Source: Chromatiales bacterium (GTDB taxonomy: Bacteria; Pseudomonadota; Gammaproteobacteria; SZUA-152). Taken from it: a DNA stretch of 39,361 nt. A program made the translations under genes and the position numbers. This document shows positions 7,256 through 16,212 of the stretch, in pieces; position 1 is the first letter of the stretch, and the number at the start of each line of letters is the position of its first letter. The notes beneath the pieces were generated by a model that saw nothing but the letters and a program-made list of their open reading frames with translations, did not search any database and was not told where the DNA came from. Location of the stretch: positions 1-39,361 of the forward strand of contig JALSGT010000155.1 of the NCBI GenBank assembly GCA_026982555.1, read 5' to 3'.

Positions 7256-8842
7256 TCAGCTGATGAGAATATCCCAGTCTGTGGTTTCCAAAATCATGCC
7301 ACGGACAGTTTCACGCAACCAGCCATCGAAAAAATCAATAGGATTGTAATCATCCGTTAACACAATAGCAGGCGTGTCCGCAGGAAAAATAAACTGCTGC
7401 CCCAGGTTGGTTGACACCATACGCTGCACACTGGCATGTGTTTGAAAATTGGCGCGGCCTGCCTGCAAACTGCGAACAGAACCCTGATAGGCCATCAGGA
7501 TGATATTACCGATACCGGTTTCAGAGTTTTGCCGATCAAAGGCCGGAAACACACCCACCTGATCAAATGCTGCACGCAATGTTTTGATGACTGAAGCCGT
7601 CATGTAGGTTTCTTTTCGCAAACTGCCAATCAGATTCACTGCCAGCACCCCTCCCGGTCTCAGCCGGTCACGCATCAGGGAAAGTGCTTCGACACTCAGC
7701 AAATGGGCGGGGGTTACGTCACCATTAAAAACATCTAATACAATATAGTCATAACGACGATCTGTACTGTTCAAATAATAGCGCGCATCCTCAATAAACA
7801 AATCACCCGTAATCTGAAAATCAAAATAGTCTCGTGCAATATCAACAACAGCCGGGTTGATATCAACCACATCACAACTGATACCCTGTTTTTCATACCA
7901 ACGGGGAATAGCACCCAGGCCCAGACCAATCACCAGACAACGCTTACCTTCCGGCACCAGCATGTATGATAAAAACTGGATAAAGTAATTATATTCATAA
8001 ATGGACTGATTATCCGCCAGATCAATACCGCCCTGAATCATGCCATCGATAATCATTTCCCGATAACGTACTTTGTTATAGCTATAATCCACCACTTTGA
8101 TATCACCGTAATAATTATCCACACGATGTACCAGATCCACCTGAGTACCATCACTCATGGTGCGAGATACCGGTGTTTGTGGCTGATAAAGCAAAAAAGG
8201 GAAAATCAATACCAGCAGAGCGACCCAGCGCCGCTGAAATGCGACAAAATAAATCACCGACAAGGTGATCAACAACCCGCCAGCAAGTGCAAAAATCTGG
8301 TCCACACTCAGATACGCAATCAACACAAACCCGGTAAACACCGTGCCCGCCGTGCTACCAAGGGTTGACAAGGCATACAAGCCCCCTACTACGCGGCCAA
8401 TATTTTTCAATCCGGATGCGGTGAGCTTAACCAGGTACGGTGAAACACAACCTAACAGCAACAAGACCGGCCCAAATAAAATCAGCGTGCTGGCAAAAGC
8501 ACCACCGCGCAAACCTAAAGGCAGACAGGCCTTGAGTACCGGCCCTTTTAACAGAGGAATCAACAAAACCAGCAAACCGGCCGCAAAAATAATACCGTAC
8601 AACACTTCCGGTCGTTGAAAACGATCAGACAACATGCCACCGATAGCATAACCGCCGGATAATGCCAGCAGGGTCACCGTAATCAACGAGGTCCAAACAA
8701 ACAGGCTGACACCGAAAAACGGCCCCACCACACGCGAGCCCAATACCTGAACCAGCATGACCAGGGCACCGCTGATCACAGCGGTGAAAAGCAAATAAAT
8801 CAGCAATGATCGGGGATGTTCAACGTGTTGTGTGTCAGTCAT
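7256..8842 (-). CDS. membrane protein with C-terminal spermidine-synthase-like domain
   Basis: Residues 10-220 form about seven transmembrane helices. Residues 230-480 form a polyamine-synthase (PABS) fold: NYYGDIKVVDY and IIDGMIQGGID match the spermidine synthase N-terminal strands, VIGLGLGAIP (304-313) is the nucleotide-binding glycine loop, VVDINP (325-330) holds the acidic residue that binds the adenosyl ribose, and LDVFNGDVTPAHLLSVEAL (369-387) carries the two Asp positions (370, 375) expected at the active site. Such fusions are common in proteobacteria and are often annotated as fused MFS/spermidine synthase. The substrate is not known; aminopropyl transfer is inferred. It lies 84 bases upstream of gpmI and 95 bases downstream of the DUF62 gene, all on one strand. 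Confidence 0.85.
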   Translation of the reverse strand: MTDTQHVEHPRSLLIYLLFTAVISGALVMLVQVLGSRVVGPFFGVSLFVWTSLITVTLLALSGGYAIGGMLSDRFQRPEVLYGIIFAAGLLVLLIPLLKGPVLKACLPLGLRGGAFASTLILFGPVLLLLGCVSPYLVKLTASGLKNIGRVVGGLYALSTLGSTAGTVFTGFVLIAYLSVDQIFALAGGLLITLSVIYFVAFQRRWVALLVLIFPFLLYQPQTPVSRTMSDGTQVDLVHRVDNYYGDIKVVDYSYNKVRYREMIIDGMIQGGIDLADNQSIYEYNYFIQFLSYMLVPEGKRCLVIGLGLGAIPRWYEKQGISCDVVDINPAVVDIARDYFDFQITGDLFIEDARYYLNSTDRRYDYIVLDVFNGDVTPAHLLSVEALSLMRDRLRPGGVLAVNLIGSLRKETYMTASVIKTLRAAFDQVGVFPAFDRQNSETGIGNIILMAYQGSVRSLQAGRANFQTHASVQRMVSTNLGQQFIFPADTPAIVLTDDYNPIDFFDGWLRETVRGMILETTDWDILIS

Positions 8843-8937
8843 ATTCTGGTTGGATTGGTTATTCTGAGATTATTTTTATGGTGGCGTTGATGGTAACAGA
8901 GCGTACAGCCTGCTGCTAACACCTTTGACGATCACTC

Positions 8938-9687
8938 TCATTCATGGACCGCCACACGGGAACCAATGGCAAGACCCAGTCCGCGGGCTGCATTACCCTG
9001 ATTAACAGCAATTTCCATTAGCCCATTGGCGTTCTCATAACAAAAGGCCTGTCCTGCAGCCACGTCACAAAAAGTATTTGCCCGCATGACAATGTGTTCA
9101 TCAACCTTCAGGCAGGCTGTTGCAGCAATGTTACTGGCACGTACACCGGTTATCACGTTGCCATAATGGTCGATAAAAATCGCTTCAGATAAATCATTGA
9201 TTACCGCAGCTGACACTGGCCAGTCAATCTGTACACCCGGAGGCATTTCACCACGCGCCAGACGGGCGGCCACCGGTGCAAACAGATCACGGCCATGAAA
9301 GCTGTTACTCAAATTTTCCGGCTGCCAGGTAATCTCCCAACAGGTAACGTCTTCCTTCCCCGTCATTGCCCGTGCAGCCAGCACATCAAACAGACCATTT
9401 GCCGGTCCTACATACCAGCGCCCGGCGACGTTGATAGCCACGGCTTTGCGTTGCGGATCACCGACACCGGGGTCCACCACACCCAGTAACACACTGTCGG
9501 CAGGAAATGCGGAAATGTATGCCGCCAGCAAATGTGCCGAGGCCTGCACGTTGAAACGTGGTGCATTATGCAGCAGATCAATAACCGGGGTTTCCGGTAC
9601 CTGCTGTGCAAGCACCGCCTTCACCTGCCCTACATAGGGGCCATCGCTGCCAAAATCGGTAAATAACACAATCATTGGCACGCTCAT
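8938..9687 (-). CDS. SAM hydroxide adenosyltransferase (DUF62)
   Basis: Members of this family hydrolyse S-adenosylmethionine to adenosine and methionine, using water or hydroxide activated by an Asp-Arg-His set, and are related to fluorinase and chlorinase. Motifs here are VLFTDFGSDGPYVGQ (residues 7-21), VVDPGVG (about 71-77), GPANGLF, SFHGRDLFAPVAARLARG and FIDHYGNVITGV. The 249-residue length is typical, and I see no sign of the insertion that marks fluorinase. It lies 19 bases downstream of queC and is probably co-transcribed with queE-queC. The start ATG at 9687 has no strong ribosome binding site; a second ATG five codons in is possible. The physiological role of this family is still poorly understood. 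Confidence 0.88.
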   Translation of the reverse strand: MSVPMIVLFTDFGSDGPYVGQVKAVLAQQVPETPVIDLLHNAPRFNVQASAHLLAAYISAFPADSVLLGVVDPGVGDPQRKAVAINVAGRWYVGPANGLFDVLAARAMTGKEDVTCWEITWQPENLSNSFHGRDLFAPVAARLARGEMPPGVQIDWPVSAAVINDLSEAIFIDHYGNVITGVRASNIAATACLKVDEHIVMRANTFCDVAAGQAFCYENANGLMEIAVNQGNAARGLGLAIGSRVAVHE

Positions 9688-9706
9688 TTATACATCGTAT
9701 TTATTA

Positions 9707-10411
9707 TTAACGATTGGCTTGATAACGGGTGGGGTCTGCAATACCCGCATCGGCAAAACCCGCAGCACGCAAACGACAGGAATCACAATGACCACAGGCA
9801 TAACCTTCAGTATCGGCGGAATAACATGAAATAGTGATCGTATAATCCACTCCCAGCTGCAAACCGTTGCGGATAATGTCAGCTTTGCTGAGATGAATCA
9901 GGGGGGTGTGAATTTTCGCAGCATGGCCTTCAACACCTGTTCTGGTCGCCAGGGCCGACATGGACTGGAAGGCCGCAATGTATTCCGGTCGGCAATCCGG
10001 GTACCCCGAATAATCCACAGCATTAACACCAATATAAATATGCCCGGCCTCCAGCACCTCAGCCCAGGCCAGCGCATAGGATAAAAACAGGGTATTGCGT
10101 GCCGGCACGTAAGTGACAGGAATACCATCGTCCAATGTATCCGACACATCAGGCACAGCAATTTTATCATCGGTTAATGCAGAACCACCGATACCGCGTA
10201 AATCCAGCGAGATAATTCGATGCTCTTCTGCGCCCAGGTTTTTTGCCAGTGTCGCCGCCGCAATTAACTCGGATTTGTGTCGTTGACCATAGTCAAAACT
10301 CAACGCATAACACAACAAACCTTCATTCTTTGCCATGGCCAGAGTGGTGGCCGAGTCCAGACCGCCGGATACCAGCACCACGGCTTTTTCAGGTATTGCA
10401 TCAACAGTCAC
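9707..10411 (-). CDS. queC: 7-cyano-7-deazaguanine synthase
   Basis: QueC converts 7-carboxy-7-deazaguanine and ammonia to preQ0 with ATP, in queuosine synthesis. The PP-loop motif is [11 protein letters not shown] (residues 13-23), followed by [13 protein letters not shown] and the [17 protein letters not shown] segment. The C-terminal zinc site is the four-Cys pattern in [20 protein letters not shown]. The length of 234 is normal. It starts with GTG at 10411, two bases after the queE stop, with GGGG just ahead, so translation is coupled to queE. Confidence 0.97.
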   Translation of the reverse strand: MTVDAIPEKAVVLVSGGLDSATTLAMAKNEGLLCYALSFDYGQRHKSELIAAATLAKNLGAEEHRIISLDLRGIGGSALTDDKIAVPDVSDTLDDGIPVTYVPARNTLFLSYALAWAEVLEAGHIYIGVNAVDYSGYPDCRPEYIAAFQSMSALATRTGVEGHAAKIHTPLIHLSKADIIRNGLQLGVDYTITISCYSADTEGYACGHCDSCRLRAAGFADAGIADPTRYQANR

Positions 10412-10413
10412 AA

Positions 10414-11106
10414 TTATCGCCCCGGTTCGTTATCCCAAAGAATTTTGTGTAATTGCAATTGAAAGCGGATTTGCAGCTTGTCCTCAAGAATCCAGGCTGC
10501 CAGTGTTTTTGCATCCAGTTGTCCGTGGCTGGGAGAAAACAAAATCTCACAACGTGACAATAGTTGGTATTGCGCCAGTATTCGTTTTGCCCAGTCGTAA
10601 TCAGTACGGTCACACAATACAAATTTGATCTGATCCTGGGAAGACAGATACGCAATGTTTTGCCAATGATTTTGATCTTCTTCACCCGAGCCGGGCGTTT
10701 TAAGGTCCATCACTTTCACAACACGCGCATCCACCACAGAGACATCCAGCGCACCACTGGTTTCCAGTGAAACTGCATAATCTGCATCACACAAACGGGT
10801 CAACAAATCCAGGCACAGTTTCTGTGCCAGTGGCTCACCACCGGTTACCGTAATATGCCGTGTTTCATGGGCAGCAACCTGGGCCAAAACCGCATCCAGT
10901 GTTATCCATTGCCCGCCCTGAAAAGCATAGCTTGTGTCGCAGTAACCGCACCGCAACGGGCAGCCAGTGAGCCGGATAAACACGGTAGGATAACCTACGC
11001 TGCGCGACTCACCCTGCAAGGATAAAAAAATCTCACTGATACGCAGCTGACCGGGATGCCCACCCGTTGCGGTTTTTTCTGGAACAGTGGAAATATCAGC
11101 ACACAT
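10414..11106 (-). CDS. queE: 7-carboxy-7-deazaguanine synthase (radical SAM)
   Basis: QueE is the radical-SAM enzyme that contracts 6-carboxytetrahydropterin to 7-carboxy-7-deazaguanine in the queuosine pathway. The cluster ligands are Cys49, Cys53 and Cys56 in CPLRCGYC, preceded by the [12 protein letters not shown] substrate loop (29-40) and followed by the [11 protein letters not shown]-binding motif (about 90-98) and [11 protein letters not shown]. At 230 residues it is of the common short type. The start ATG at 11106 has no strong ribosome binding site, but the motif positions relative to the N terminus are normal. It follows cpoB by 144 bases, the usual pseudomonad order pal-cpoB-queE-queC. 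The leader contains two small hairpins. Confidence 0.96.
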   Translation of the reverse strand: MCADISTVPEKTATGGHPGQLRISEIFLSLQGESRSVGYPTVFIRLTGCPLRCGYCDTSYAFQGGQWITLDAVLAQVAAHETRHITVTGGEPLAQKLCLDLLTRLCDADYAVSLETSGALDVSVVDARVVKVMDLKTPGSGEEDQNHWQNIAYLSSQDQIKFVLCDRTDYDWAKRILAQYQLLSRCEILFSPSHGQLDAKTLAAWILEDKLQIRFQLQLHKILWDNEPGR

Positions 11107-11149
11107 GACAATAGGAGACTTCTGGTTTTTTTACTGACGCCGAAACTCT

Positions 11150-11198
11150 GCACGTAATCGTGCTTGCAGGATTCGGGTGGCATTCGGTAATCACCGAA
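11150..11198 (-). promoter_or_regulatory. two tandem hairpins in the queE leader
   Basis: On the minus strand, TTCGGT-GATT-ACCGAA (11183-11198) is followed 19 bases later by GCACG-ATTA-CGTGC (11150-11163), within the 144-base gap between cpoB and queE. The T-run precedes the first hairpin rather than following it, so neither is a standard terminator in that direction. They do not match the preQ1 class I pattern that I know. A leader structure affecting queE expression is possible. Confidence 0.4.
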
Positions 11199-11250
11199 AA
11201 AAATGATATTTGAAACCGTTTACGATAACCAATGCATGACCAAACAATCA

Positions 11251-12087
11251 CTAAAGCTGTTTCAGATCCTGTAAACGTTTCTGTGCTAAACGGGCTGCTG
11301 TGCTATTCGGGTAATTCTTTATGACTTTATTCAGTGACATTCGCGCATTATCATTTTGACCCAGTTCTTGAAAGGTGTAACCCATTTTCAACAACGCATC
11401 AGCACGCTTGGGACTGCTTGGGTGATTTTTTACCACTTTATCGAATTCACCTAATGCCACCGCAAAATTCCCTTGCACATAATTGGCTTCGCCCAACCAA
11501 TATTGGGCGTTGTCCACAAACGGCCCCTGGGGATAGGTTTGCACAAAGGCCTTGAATGCGGCCACCGCCAAATCATAGCGGCCTTCTTTGAGCAGGTTAA
11601 ACGCACGTTCGTAAGCCGCGCGCTCTTCCTGCGAAGCAAGGTTTGTATGCGACACTGCACCGTTCGCTGGCAGCTCAGGCATTGCCCCACCCGCTGGCGG
11701 AGCCGCCGACAAACGCGCGCGCGCGGCTTCCAGGTCACGCAGGCGCCGGTCAACATCCAGATACAGATCACGTTGCCGCTTTTGCAACTGCTCCATGCTG
11801 TGGGTCTGTTCTTCCATTTGACCCAGCATCTGCTGAACTTCATTTTGCAGACTGTCAATACGGGTCATTAAATCAATCAGCGTTTGATTTTCCAGCAGGC
11901 GCTCCAGCCGCTGCAAACGTTGTTCCAGACTACCCGCCGTCGGCGCTGAGGCCGTCGGCTCTCCTGACGCCTCAATAACCGGTGCCGGTTTGCGCGCCTC
12001 AGCATCAGAAACAAAAGACGGCGCGGCCAAAACGACCAGCGCCATACTTGCATATCTGAGCAACGAAGTTCTGAAATATTGCGTCAC
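11251..12087 (-). CDS. cpoB: Tol-Pal-associated periplasmic TPR protein
   Basis: CpoB (YbgF) is a periplasmic protein that links Tol-Pal action to septal peptidoglycan synthesis. The order here is a signal peptide (residues 1-31, hydrophobic MALVVLAAPSF, cut near DAEA), a coiled-coil trimerisation segment (about 53-120, rich in Leu, Gln and Glu with QLQKRQRDLYLDVDRRLRDL), a Pro/Ala linker, and three TPR repeats (about 155-275) with YERAFNLLKEGRYDLAVAAF and AQYWLGEANYVQGNFAVAL. It lies 59 bases after pal (stop to start), as in most gammaproteobacteria. The annotated start is a GTG at 12087. Length 278 is normal. Confidence 0.95.
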   Translation of the reverse strand: MTQYFRTSLLRYASMALVVLAAPSFVSDAEARKPAPVIEASGEPTASAPTAGSLEQRLQRLERLLENQTLIDLMTRIDSLQNEVQQMLGQMEEQTHSMEQLQKRQRDLYLDVDRRLRDLEAARARLSAAPPAGGAMPELPANGAVSHTNLASQEERAAYERAFNLLKEGRYDLAVAAFKAFVQTYPQGPFVDNAQYWLGEANYVQGNFAVALGEFDKVVKNHPSSPKRADALLKMGYTFQELGQNDNARMSLNKVIKNYPNSTAARLAQKRLQDLKQL

Positions 12088-12146
12088 AGGACACCCGCTT
12101 TTTCAAACATGTCGTTCAAAAATATCGCCCTTTAAAAAACAATCAT

Positions 12147-12722
12147 TTAGCGGTTGTAAATAAATTCAACACGGCGGTTCAGTGCCAGGGAGTCTTCATC
12201 ATGTCCTAGAGCAGCAGGACGTTCTTCACCGTAGCTGATCACACGAATCTGGCTGGCCGAAGCACCTTGCAGAGTCAACATACGTTGTACCGCATTGGCA
12301 CGACGTTCACCCAGAGCGATGTTATATTCGCGGGTACCGCGCTCATCAGCATGACCTTCCAGGGTCACCATCACGCTGCTGTTATTGGCCAGATATTCGG
12401 CATGGGCCTGGATGATTGCCCGAAAATCGCTTTTGATGTCACTCTGGTCAAAATCAAAGTAGACCACACGTTTTGCCAGCAGGCTGTTGGGATCATCCAG
12501 GGGATCACCACTGAAACCGGCCTCCGGTTCGTCCATGCCTTCACCACTGGCCATATCGCCAGAACCAACGCCGCTGGTGGTTGCCGATGAACCTGAGTCA
12601 TCAATTGATGAAGATGAACTCACACCACTGTCAGTTCCTTCTTCCACTTCACCAGAAGTGCCACATCCCAGCAGCATCAGTGCGGGTAACATTGCAAGCA
12701 CAGTCTTGGTCCATAATTTCAT
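12147..12722 (-). CDS. pal: peptidoglycan-associated lipoprotein
   Basis: Pal anchors the outer membrane to peptidoglycan as part of the Tol-Pal system. The start at 12722 was chosen over an ATG eight codons upstream (12746) because GGGAG stands six bases ahead of it and the lipoprotein signal then begins at once: MKLWTKTVLAMLPALMLLGC, with the lipobox LLGC. A Ser/Gly/Glu-rich linker follows (about 21-75). The C-terminal OmpA-like domain contains VVYFDFDQSDI, VMVTLEGHADERGTREYN and ALGERRANAVQRML, the peptidoglycan-binding motifs. The resulting length is 191 residues. It lies between tolB and cpoB on the same strand. Confidence 0.97.
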   Translation of the reverse strand: MKLWTKTVLAMLPALMLLGCGTSGEVEEGTDSGVSSSSSIDDSGSSATTSGVGSGDMASGEGMDEPEAGFSGDPLDDPNSLLAKRVVYFDFDQSDIKSDFRAIIQAHAEYLANNSSVMVTLEGHADERGTREYNIALGERRANAVQRMLTLQGASASQIRVISYGEERPAALGHDEDSLALNRRVEFIYNR

Positions 12723-12796
12723 AGCTGACTCCCTCAAATTATTCAAACGTATTTAGTAAATTGATAACGCATTTTGCTGCATGTTTTCTTGCGACT

Positions 12797-14143
12797 TTAT
12801 TGTGGAAAGGGTGACCACGCGGGCTCCCGCACATCACCTTCCGGGACGGTCAGCCGCTGATGGATATTGCCATCCACAGAAACCGCCTTCAAAATTCCAC
12901 GTCTGCCCGCGCTGGTAGCATAAATAATCATGCCGCCGTTGGGCGCAAAACTGGGCGACTCGTCCAATGAGCCGTCCGTTAGCACACGCAGATTACCACT
13001 CTTCAGATCCATCACCGCAACTCGATATTTGCCATCCATGCGGTGAATCATGGCCACTTTTTTACCATCCTGGGACACCGATGCCTTGGCATTGTACTTG
13101 CCTTCAAAGGTCAGGCGCTTCGCCTTGCCGCCTCTGGACGGCACTTGATAAAGCTGTGGCCGACCACCCCGATCCGAGGTAAAAATAATCGTCTTGCCAT
13201 CCGGCGTCCATGTGGGTTCGGTATCAATTGCCCAGTGGCGTGTTAAGCGCCGCTGTTTTTTGCCGGTCAAGTCTATGACATATATCTCGGGGTTACCATC
13301 CTTGGAAAGGGTTACCGCCAGAGATTTGCCATCTGGAGACCATGCCGGAGCGCCATTAATGCCTTTATGGGACGAAACCTTGTCGCGATGCCCGCTGGCT
13401 ATATTTTGCACAAACACGGCCTGGTGACCATTATCCTCCAACGAGGCATAGGCGATACGGGTTCCATCCGGCGACCACGCGGGTGATAAAATCGGTTCAC
13501 GCGAACGCATCATTGACTGCGGACCATAACCGTCGGCGTCCGCAATCCACAGCGAGTATCGTCGCGCTTTCCCCACACCCGCTGCTGTGACATAGGCCAC
13601 ACTTGTGGTAAATGCCCCGCGTTCACCAGTGAGCTTTTCATAAATAATGTCGCTGACCTGATGCGCCGCACGCCGCAAATTATTGCCGCTCACAGAAAAA
13701 CTGAATCCTTCCAATTGCTTTTCCTTGAACACGTCAAACAGCCGAAAGCGGATTTTGTAACGATCTGCACCCAGATATTGCAGAGTACCCACCACCAGAT
13801 TTTCGCTCTGAAAAATACGCCAGTTGGAGAAATTAATTGTCGAATCGACATTAGGACGGGCCAGCATATCCCTGGGGGGCAAGGGATCAAAACGTCCGGT
13901 ACGTGCCAGATCAGCACGGACAATGGCCGCTATATCAACAGGTGGTTTTTTAGGCGGTAACAGCTCAGCAGGGGTCTGCGGGTTTTGCGGCGGCACCTGC
14001 CAGGCAAACGGCACCACAGCCAATGGTACCGCCCCTTCGACACCCTGGGTGATTTCAATATTCAACACCGCCTGCGCCGTCCCGGTCAATAACAGCAGAT
14101 AGAGGCCGGATACGGTACTGATAAACAGTTTTATTTTATACAT
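12797..14143 (-). CDS. tolB: Tol-Pal system beta-propeller protein TolB
   Basis: TolB is the periplasmic component that binds Pal and receives the TolA-TolQ-TolR energy signal. A signal peptide (LYLLLLTGTAQA, cut near residue 25) is followed by an N-terminal domain (about 26-165) and a six-bladed propeller (about 170-440) with the typical WSPDGTRIAYASLEDN, WSPDGKSLAV, WTPDGKTIIFTSDRGG and PSFAPNGGMIIYATS blade edges. Length 448 is slightly above the usual 430. The ATG at 14143 is 23 bases from the tolA stop, so the gene is in the tol operon. Confidence 0.97.
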   Translation of the reverse strand: MYKIKLFISTVSGLYLLLLTGTAQAVLNIEITQGVEGAVPLAVVPFAWQVPPQNPQTPAELLPPKKPPVDIAAIVRADLARTGRFDPLPPRDMLARPNVDSTINFSNWRIFQSENLVVGTLQYLGADRYKIRFRLFDVFKEKQLEGFSFSVSGNNLRRAAHQVSDIIYEKLTGERGAFTTSVAYVTAAGVGKARRYSLWIADADGYGPQSMMRSREPILSPAWSPDGTRIAYASLEDNGHQAVFVQNIASGHRDKVSSHKGINGAPAWSPDGKSLAVTLSKDGNPEIYVIDLTGKKQRRLTRHWAIDTEPTWTPDGKTIIFTSDRGGRPQLYQVPSRGGKAKRLTFEGKYNAKASVSQDGKKVAMIHRMDGKYRVAVMDLKSGNLRVLTDGSLDESPSFAPNGGMIIYATSAGRRGILKAVSVDGNIHQRLTVPEGDVREPAWSPFPQ

Positions 14144-14166
14144 CGGATTGTCCGGCTTTCTCAGGT

Positions 14167-15057
14167 TTATTTTTTGGGTTTAAAATTAAACAAAATTTCC
14201 CGCACAAATAGCGCGGGGTCCGAAGGTCGTGGTAACGGTGATGCCTTGTACACGGCGGCTTCCACTGAACGCCGGAAAACATCGTCGCCAATACATTGGG
14301 TGACGGTGACATTAATCACCTCGCCACCAGGAATTTGACTCACAGCCACTTTACACGACGAACCCGGCCCGGCGCTGGCAGGACGAATCCAGTTTCGTTC
14401 CACTTTGTTTTTAATATCCGCGATGTAGCGACCGCGTAGTGAATCCAGGCGCTTTTCATTCTCCTTTTCCAAACGTTGTTGCTCAGCCGCAAATTCAGCA
14501 CGCCGCGCCGCAGCCTCAGCATCGCGCCGACGCTTTTCGTCGAGCATTTTACGTTTGGCCGCCGCTTCCGCCAAGCGTTTCTCTTCAGCAATGCGTTTTT
14601 TTTCCAATGCGGCCTGTTCAGCTTTCAGGCGTTCCACTTCTTTTTTCTTTTTGGCGCGCTCTGCCGCAATGCGTTTTTCTTCGGCCTTACGTTTTTCCTG
14701 CTGTTTTTTCTGACGCTTCTTTTCAGCTTCGCGCTCTTTGCGCAATTTAGCCAGGCGTTTCTCCTCACGCTTGCGCTTTGCCTCCGCTTCACGCGCCTGT
14801 TTATCCAGCTTGTTTTGCTTGGCTTTTTCCTGACTTTCTTTTTTCGCCTCAGCCTTTTTGAGCTTTTCCACTTCAGCGAGAACGCTGGATTCGTCCACCG
14901 CCACGGCTTTAACAATATTCACTTTCGGTTGCGCCGGTGTGGGCAAGTCAGTCCATTCCAGACTGACAAATAACACCACCGCCAAAGCCACATGCACCAG
15001 GATGGCATACACCATGGCCAACGGGTTTTTGAGGATCTCTTTTAGCAGGGCTCTCAC
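14167..15057 (-). CDS. tolA: Tol-Pal system protein TolA
   Basis: TolA spans the periplasm and transmits inner-membrane proton motive force to TolB and Pal. Domain I has one transmembrane helix (residues 13-33, MVYAILVHVALAVVLFVSL). Domain II (about 60-205) is a long, highly charged helix with repeated KAEEKRIAAERAKKKKE-type heptads. Domain III (about 210-296) is the compact C-terminal domain with two Cys residues (SCKVAVSQIPGGEVINVTVT and the Cys in QCIGDD) and ending in LFVREILFNFKP. The start is GTG at 15057. The A/T-poor, A-rich lysine stretch gives the opposite strand a long spurious open frame. Confidence 0.95.
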   Translation of the reverse strand: MRALLKEILKNPLAMVYAILVHVALAVVLFVSLEWTDLPTPAQPKVNIVKAVAVDESSVLAEVEKLKKAEAKKESQEKAKQNKLDKQAREAEAKRKREEKRLAKLRKEREAEKKRQKKQQEKRKAEEKRIAAERAKKKKEVERLKAEQAALEKKRIAEEKRLAEAAAKRKMLDEKRRRDAEAAARRAEFAAEQQRLEKENEKRLDSLRGRYIADIKNKVERNWIRPASAGPGSSCKVAVSQIPGGEVINVTVTQCIGDDVFRRSVEAAVYKASPLPRPSDPALFVREILFNFKPKK

Positions 15058-15099
15058 AATTCAGCGTCTTGTTTTTATCAATCAGTGCTATTTTTGATG

Positions 15100-15537
15100 C
15101 TATTGAATGTCTTCGGGTGCCTGAGTGATCAACCCCACACTGGGCGCACCGGCCTTTTGCAGCAGCGCCATAGCAACCACGACCTTGCCATATTCCACTT
15201 GCGTATCACCACGCACCATAATGGGGGTTTTGGGCCGATGACGCAGCACGGCGGCTACTTTGGTAACCAGCAGCTGGTGATCAATGGGATCATCAGGCTT
15301 GTCACCCACACTGAGATAATAATCACCATCAGCCGTGACTGTTACCACCAGCGGTTCATCGGTTTCACCACTCACAGGACCGGCATCGGCCTGTGGCAGC
15401 TCCACCGCCACACCCTGGGTCAATAATGGCGCAGTGATCATAAAAATCACCAGCAACACCAGCATTACGTCGATGTAAGGCACCACGTTGATTTCAGACA
15501 TGGGTTTGCGGCGAATTCTTTTCGGCTGGGCTGCCAT
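15100..15537 (-). CDS. tolR: Tol-Pal system protein TolR
   Basis: TolR is the inner-membrane partner of TolQ in the proton channel; it resembles ExbD and MotB. It has a short cytoplasmic N terminus, one transmembrane helix (about 18-37) with the conserved acidic residue Asp23 in VVPYIDVMLVLLVIFMITAP, and a periplasmic domain with VRGDTQVEYGKVVVAMALLQ. At 145 residues it is normal. The stop of tolQ and the ATG of tolR are directly adjacent, so there is no gap. Confidence 0.97.
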   Translation of the reverse strand: MAAQPKRIRRKPMSEINVVPYIDVMLVLLVIFMITAPLLTQGVAVELPQADAGPVSGETDEPLVVTVTADGDYYLSVGDKPDDPIDHQLLVTKVAAVLRHRPKTPIMVRGDTQVEYGKVVVAMALLQKAGAPSVGLITQAPEDIQ

Positions 15538-16212
15538 TTATTTGTGCGCCTGTCGTTGCAGGATACTGGCAAATTCTTCCGAGAAAGCATCGTAACGACT
15601 GATCAGCCGTTCCAGCTCGGTGCTGAAACGGTTGTAGGCAATCACCGCCGGAATCGCCGCAAACAGACCCATGGCCGTAGCCACCAATGCTTCGGCAATA
15701 CCCGGTGCCACCATGGCAATCGTTGCCTGCTTGACGTTACCCAGGGCACGGAAGGAATTCATGATACCCCATACTGTGCCAAACAAACCGATATACGGGC
15801 TGGTGGAGCCAACTGTTGCCAAAAATGGCAGATGCAATTCCAATCTGTCGGTTTCTCGCGACAGTGCCACACGCATGGCACGCTGTGCGCCTTCCAGCAC
15901 GGCCATGGGGTCGACACTTTCCTGCTTGCGCAGCCGTGCAAACTCTTTGAATCCCGCCTCAAAAATAGTCGCCATGCCCGCATTGCCATGACGACCGGAG
16001 GTCACTTGATTGTAAAGATTGGCAAGATCACCACCGGACCAGAATTTTTCTTCAAACTCCTCGGCCTCAGCACGCGCTTTGGACAACATCCGGCGTTTCT
16101 GAAAAATCACATTCCAGGAAAACAGCGATATAACAAGTAGAAGCAGCATCACCAGTTGCACCAGCACGCTGGCTTCGATGATTAACGAAAGAATCGATAG
16201 ATCAGTCGTCAC
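15538..16212 (-). CDS. tolQ: Tol-Pal system protein TolQ
   Basis: TolQ forms the pentameric proton channel of the Tol-Pal motor, homologous to ExbB and MotA. Three transmembrane helices are visible (about 10-32, 135-157 and 168-190), with the conserved TVGSTSPYIGLFGTVWGIMN region and ATAMGLFAAIPAVIAYN. At 224 residues it is normal. The start is GTG at 16212, preceded by AGGAG seven bases upstream; the gene overlaps the end of ybgC by 11 bases. Confidence 0.97.
   Translation of the reverse strand: MTTDLSILSLIIEASVLVQLVMLLLLVISLFSWNVIFQKRRMLSKARAEAEEFEEKFWSGGDLANLYNQVTSGRHGNAGMATIFEAGFKEFARLRKQESVDPMAVLEGAQRAMRVALSRETDRLELHLPFLATVGSTSPYIGLFGTVWGIMNSFRALGNVKQATIAMVAPGIAEALVATAMGLFAAIPAVIAYNRFSTELERLISRYDAFSEEFASILQRQAHK

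Noticed and set aside
14476-14973. Plus-strand open frame of 165 codons opposite tolA
   Set aside because: It is the complement of the Lys/Glu/Ala-rich central helix of TolA, giving an artificial Phe/Leu-rich product.
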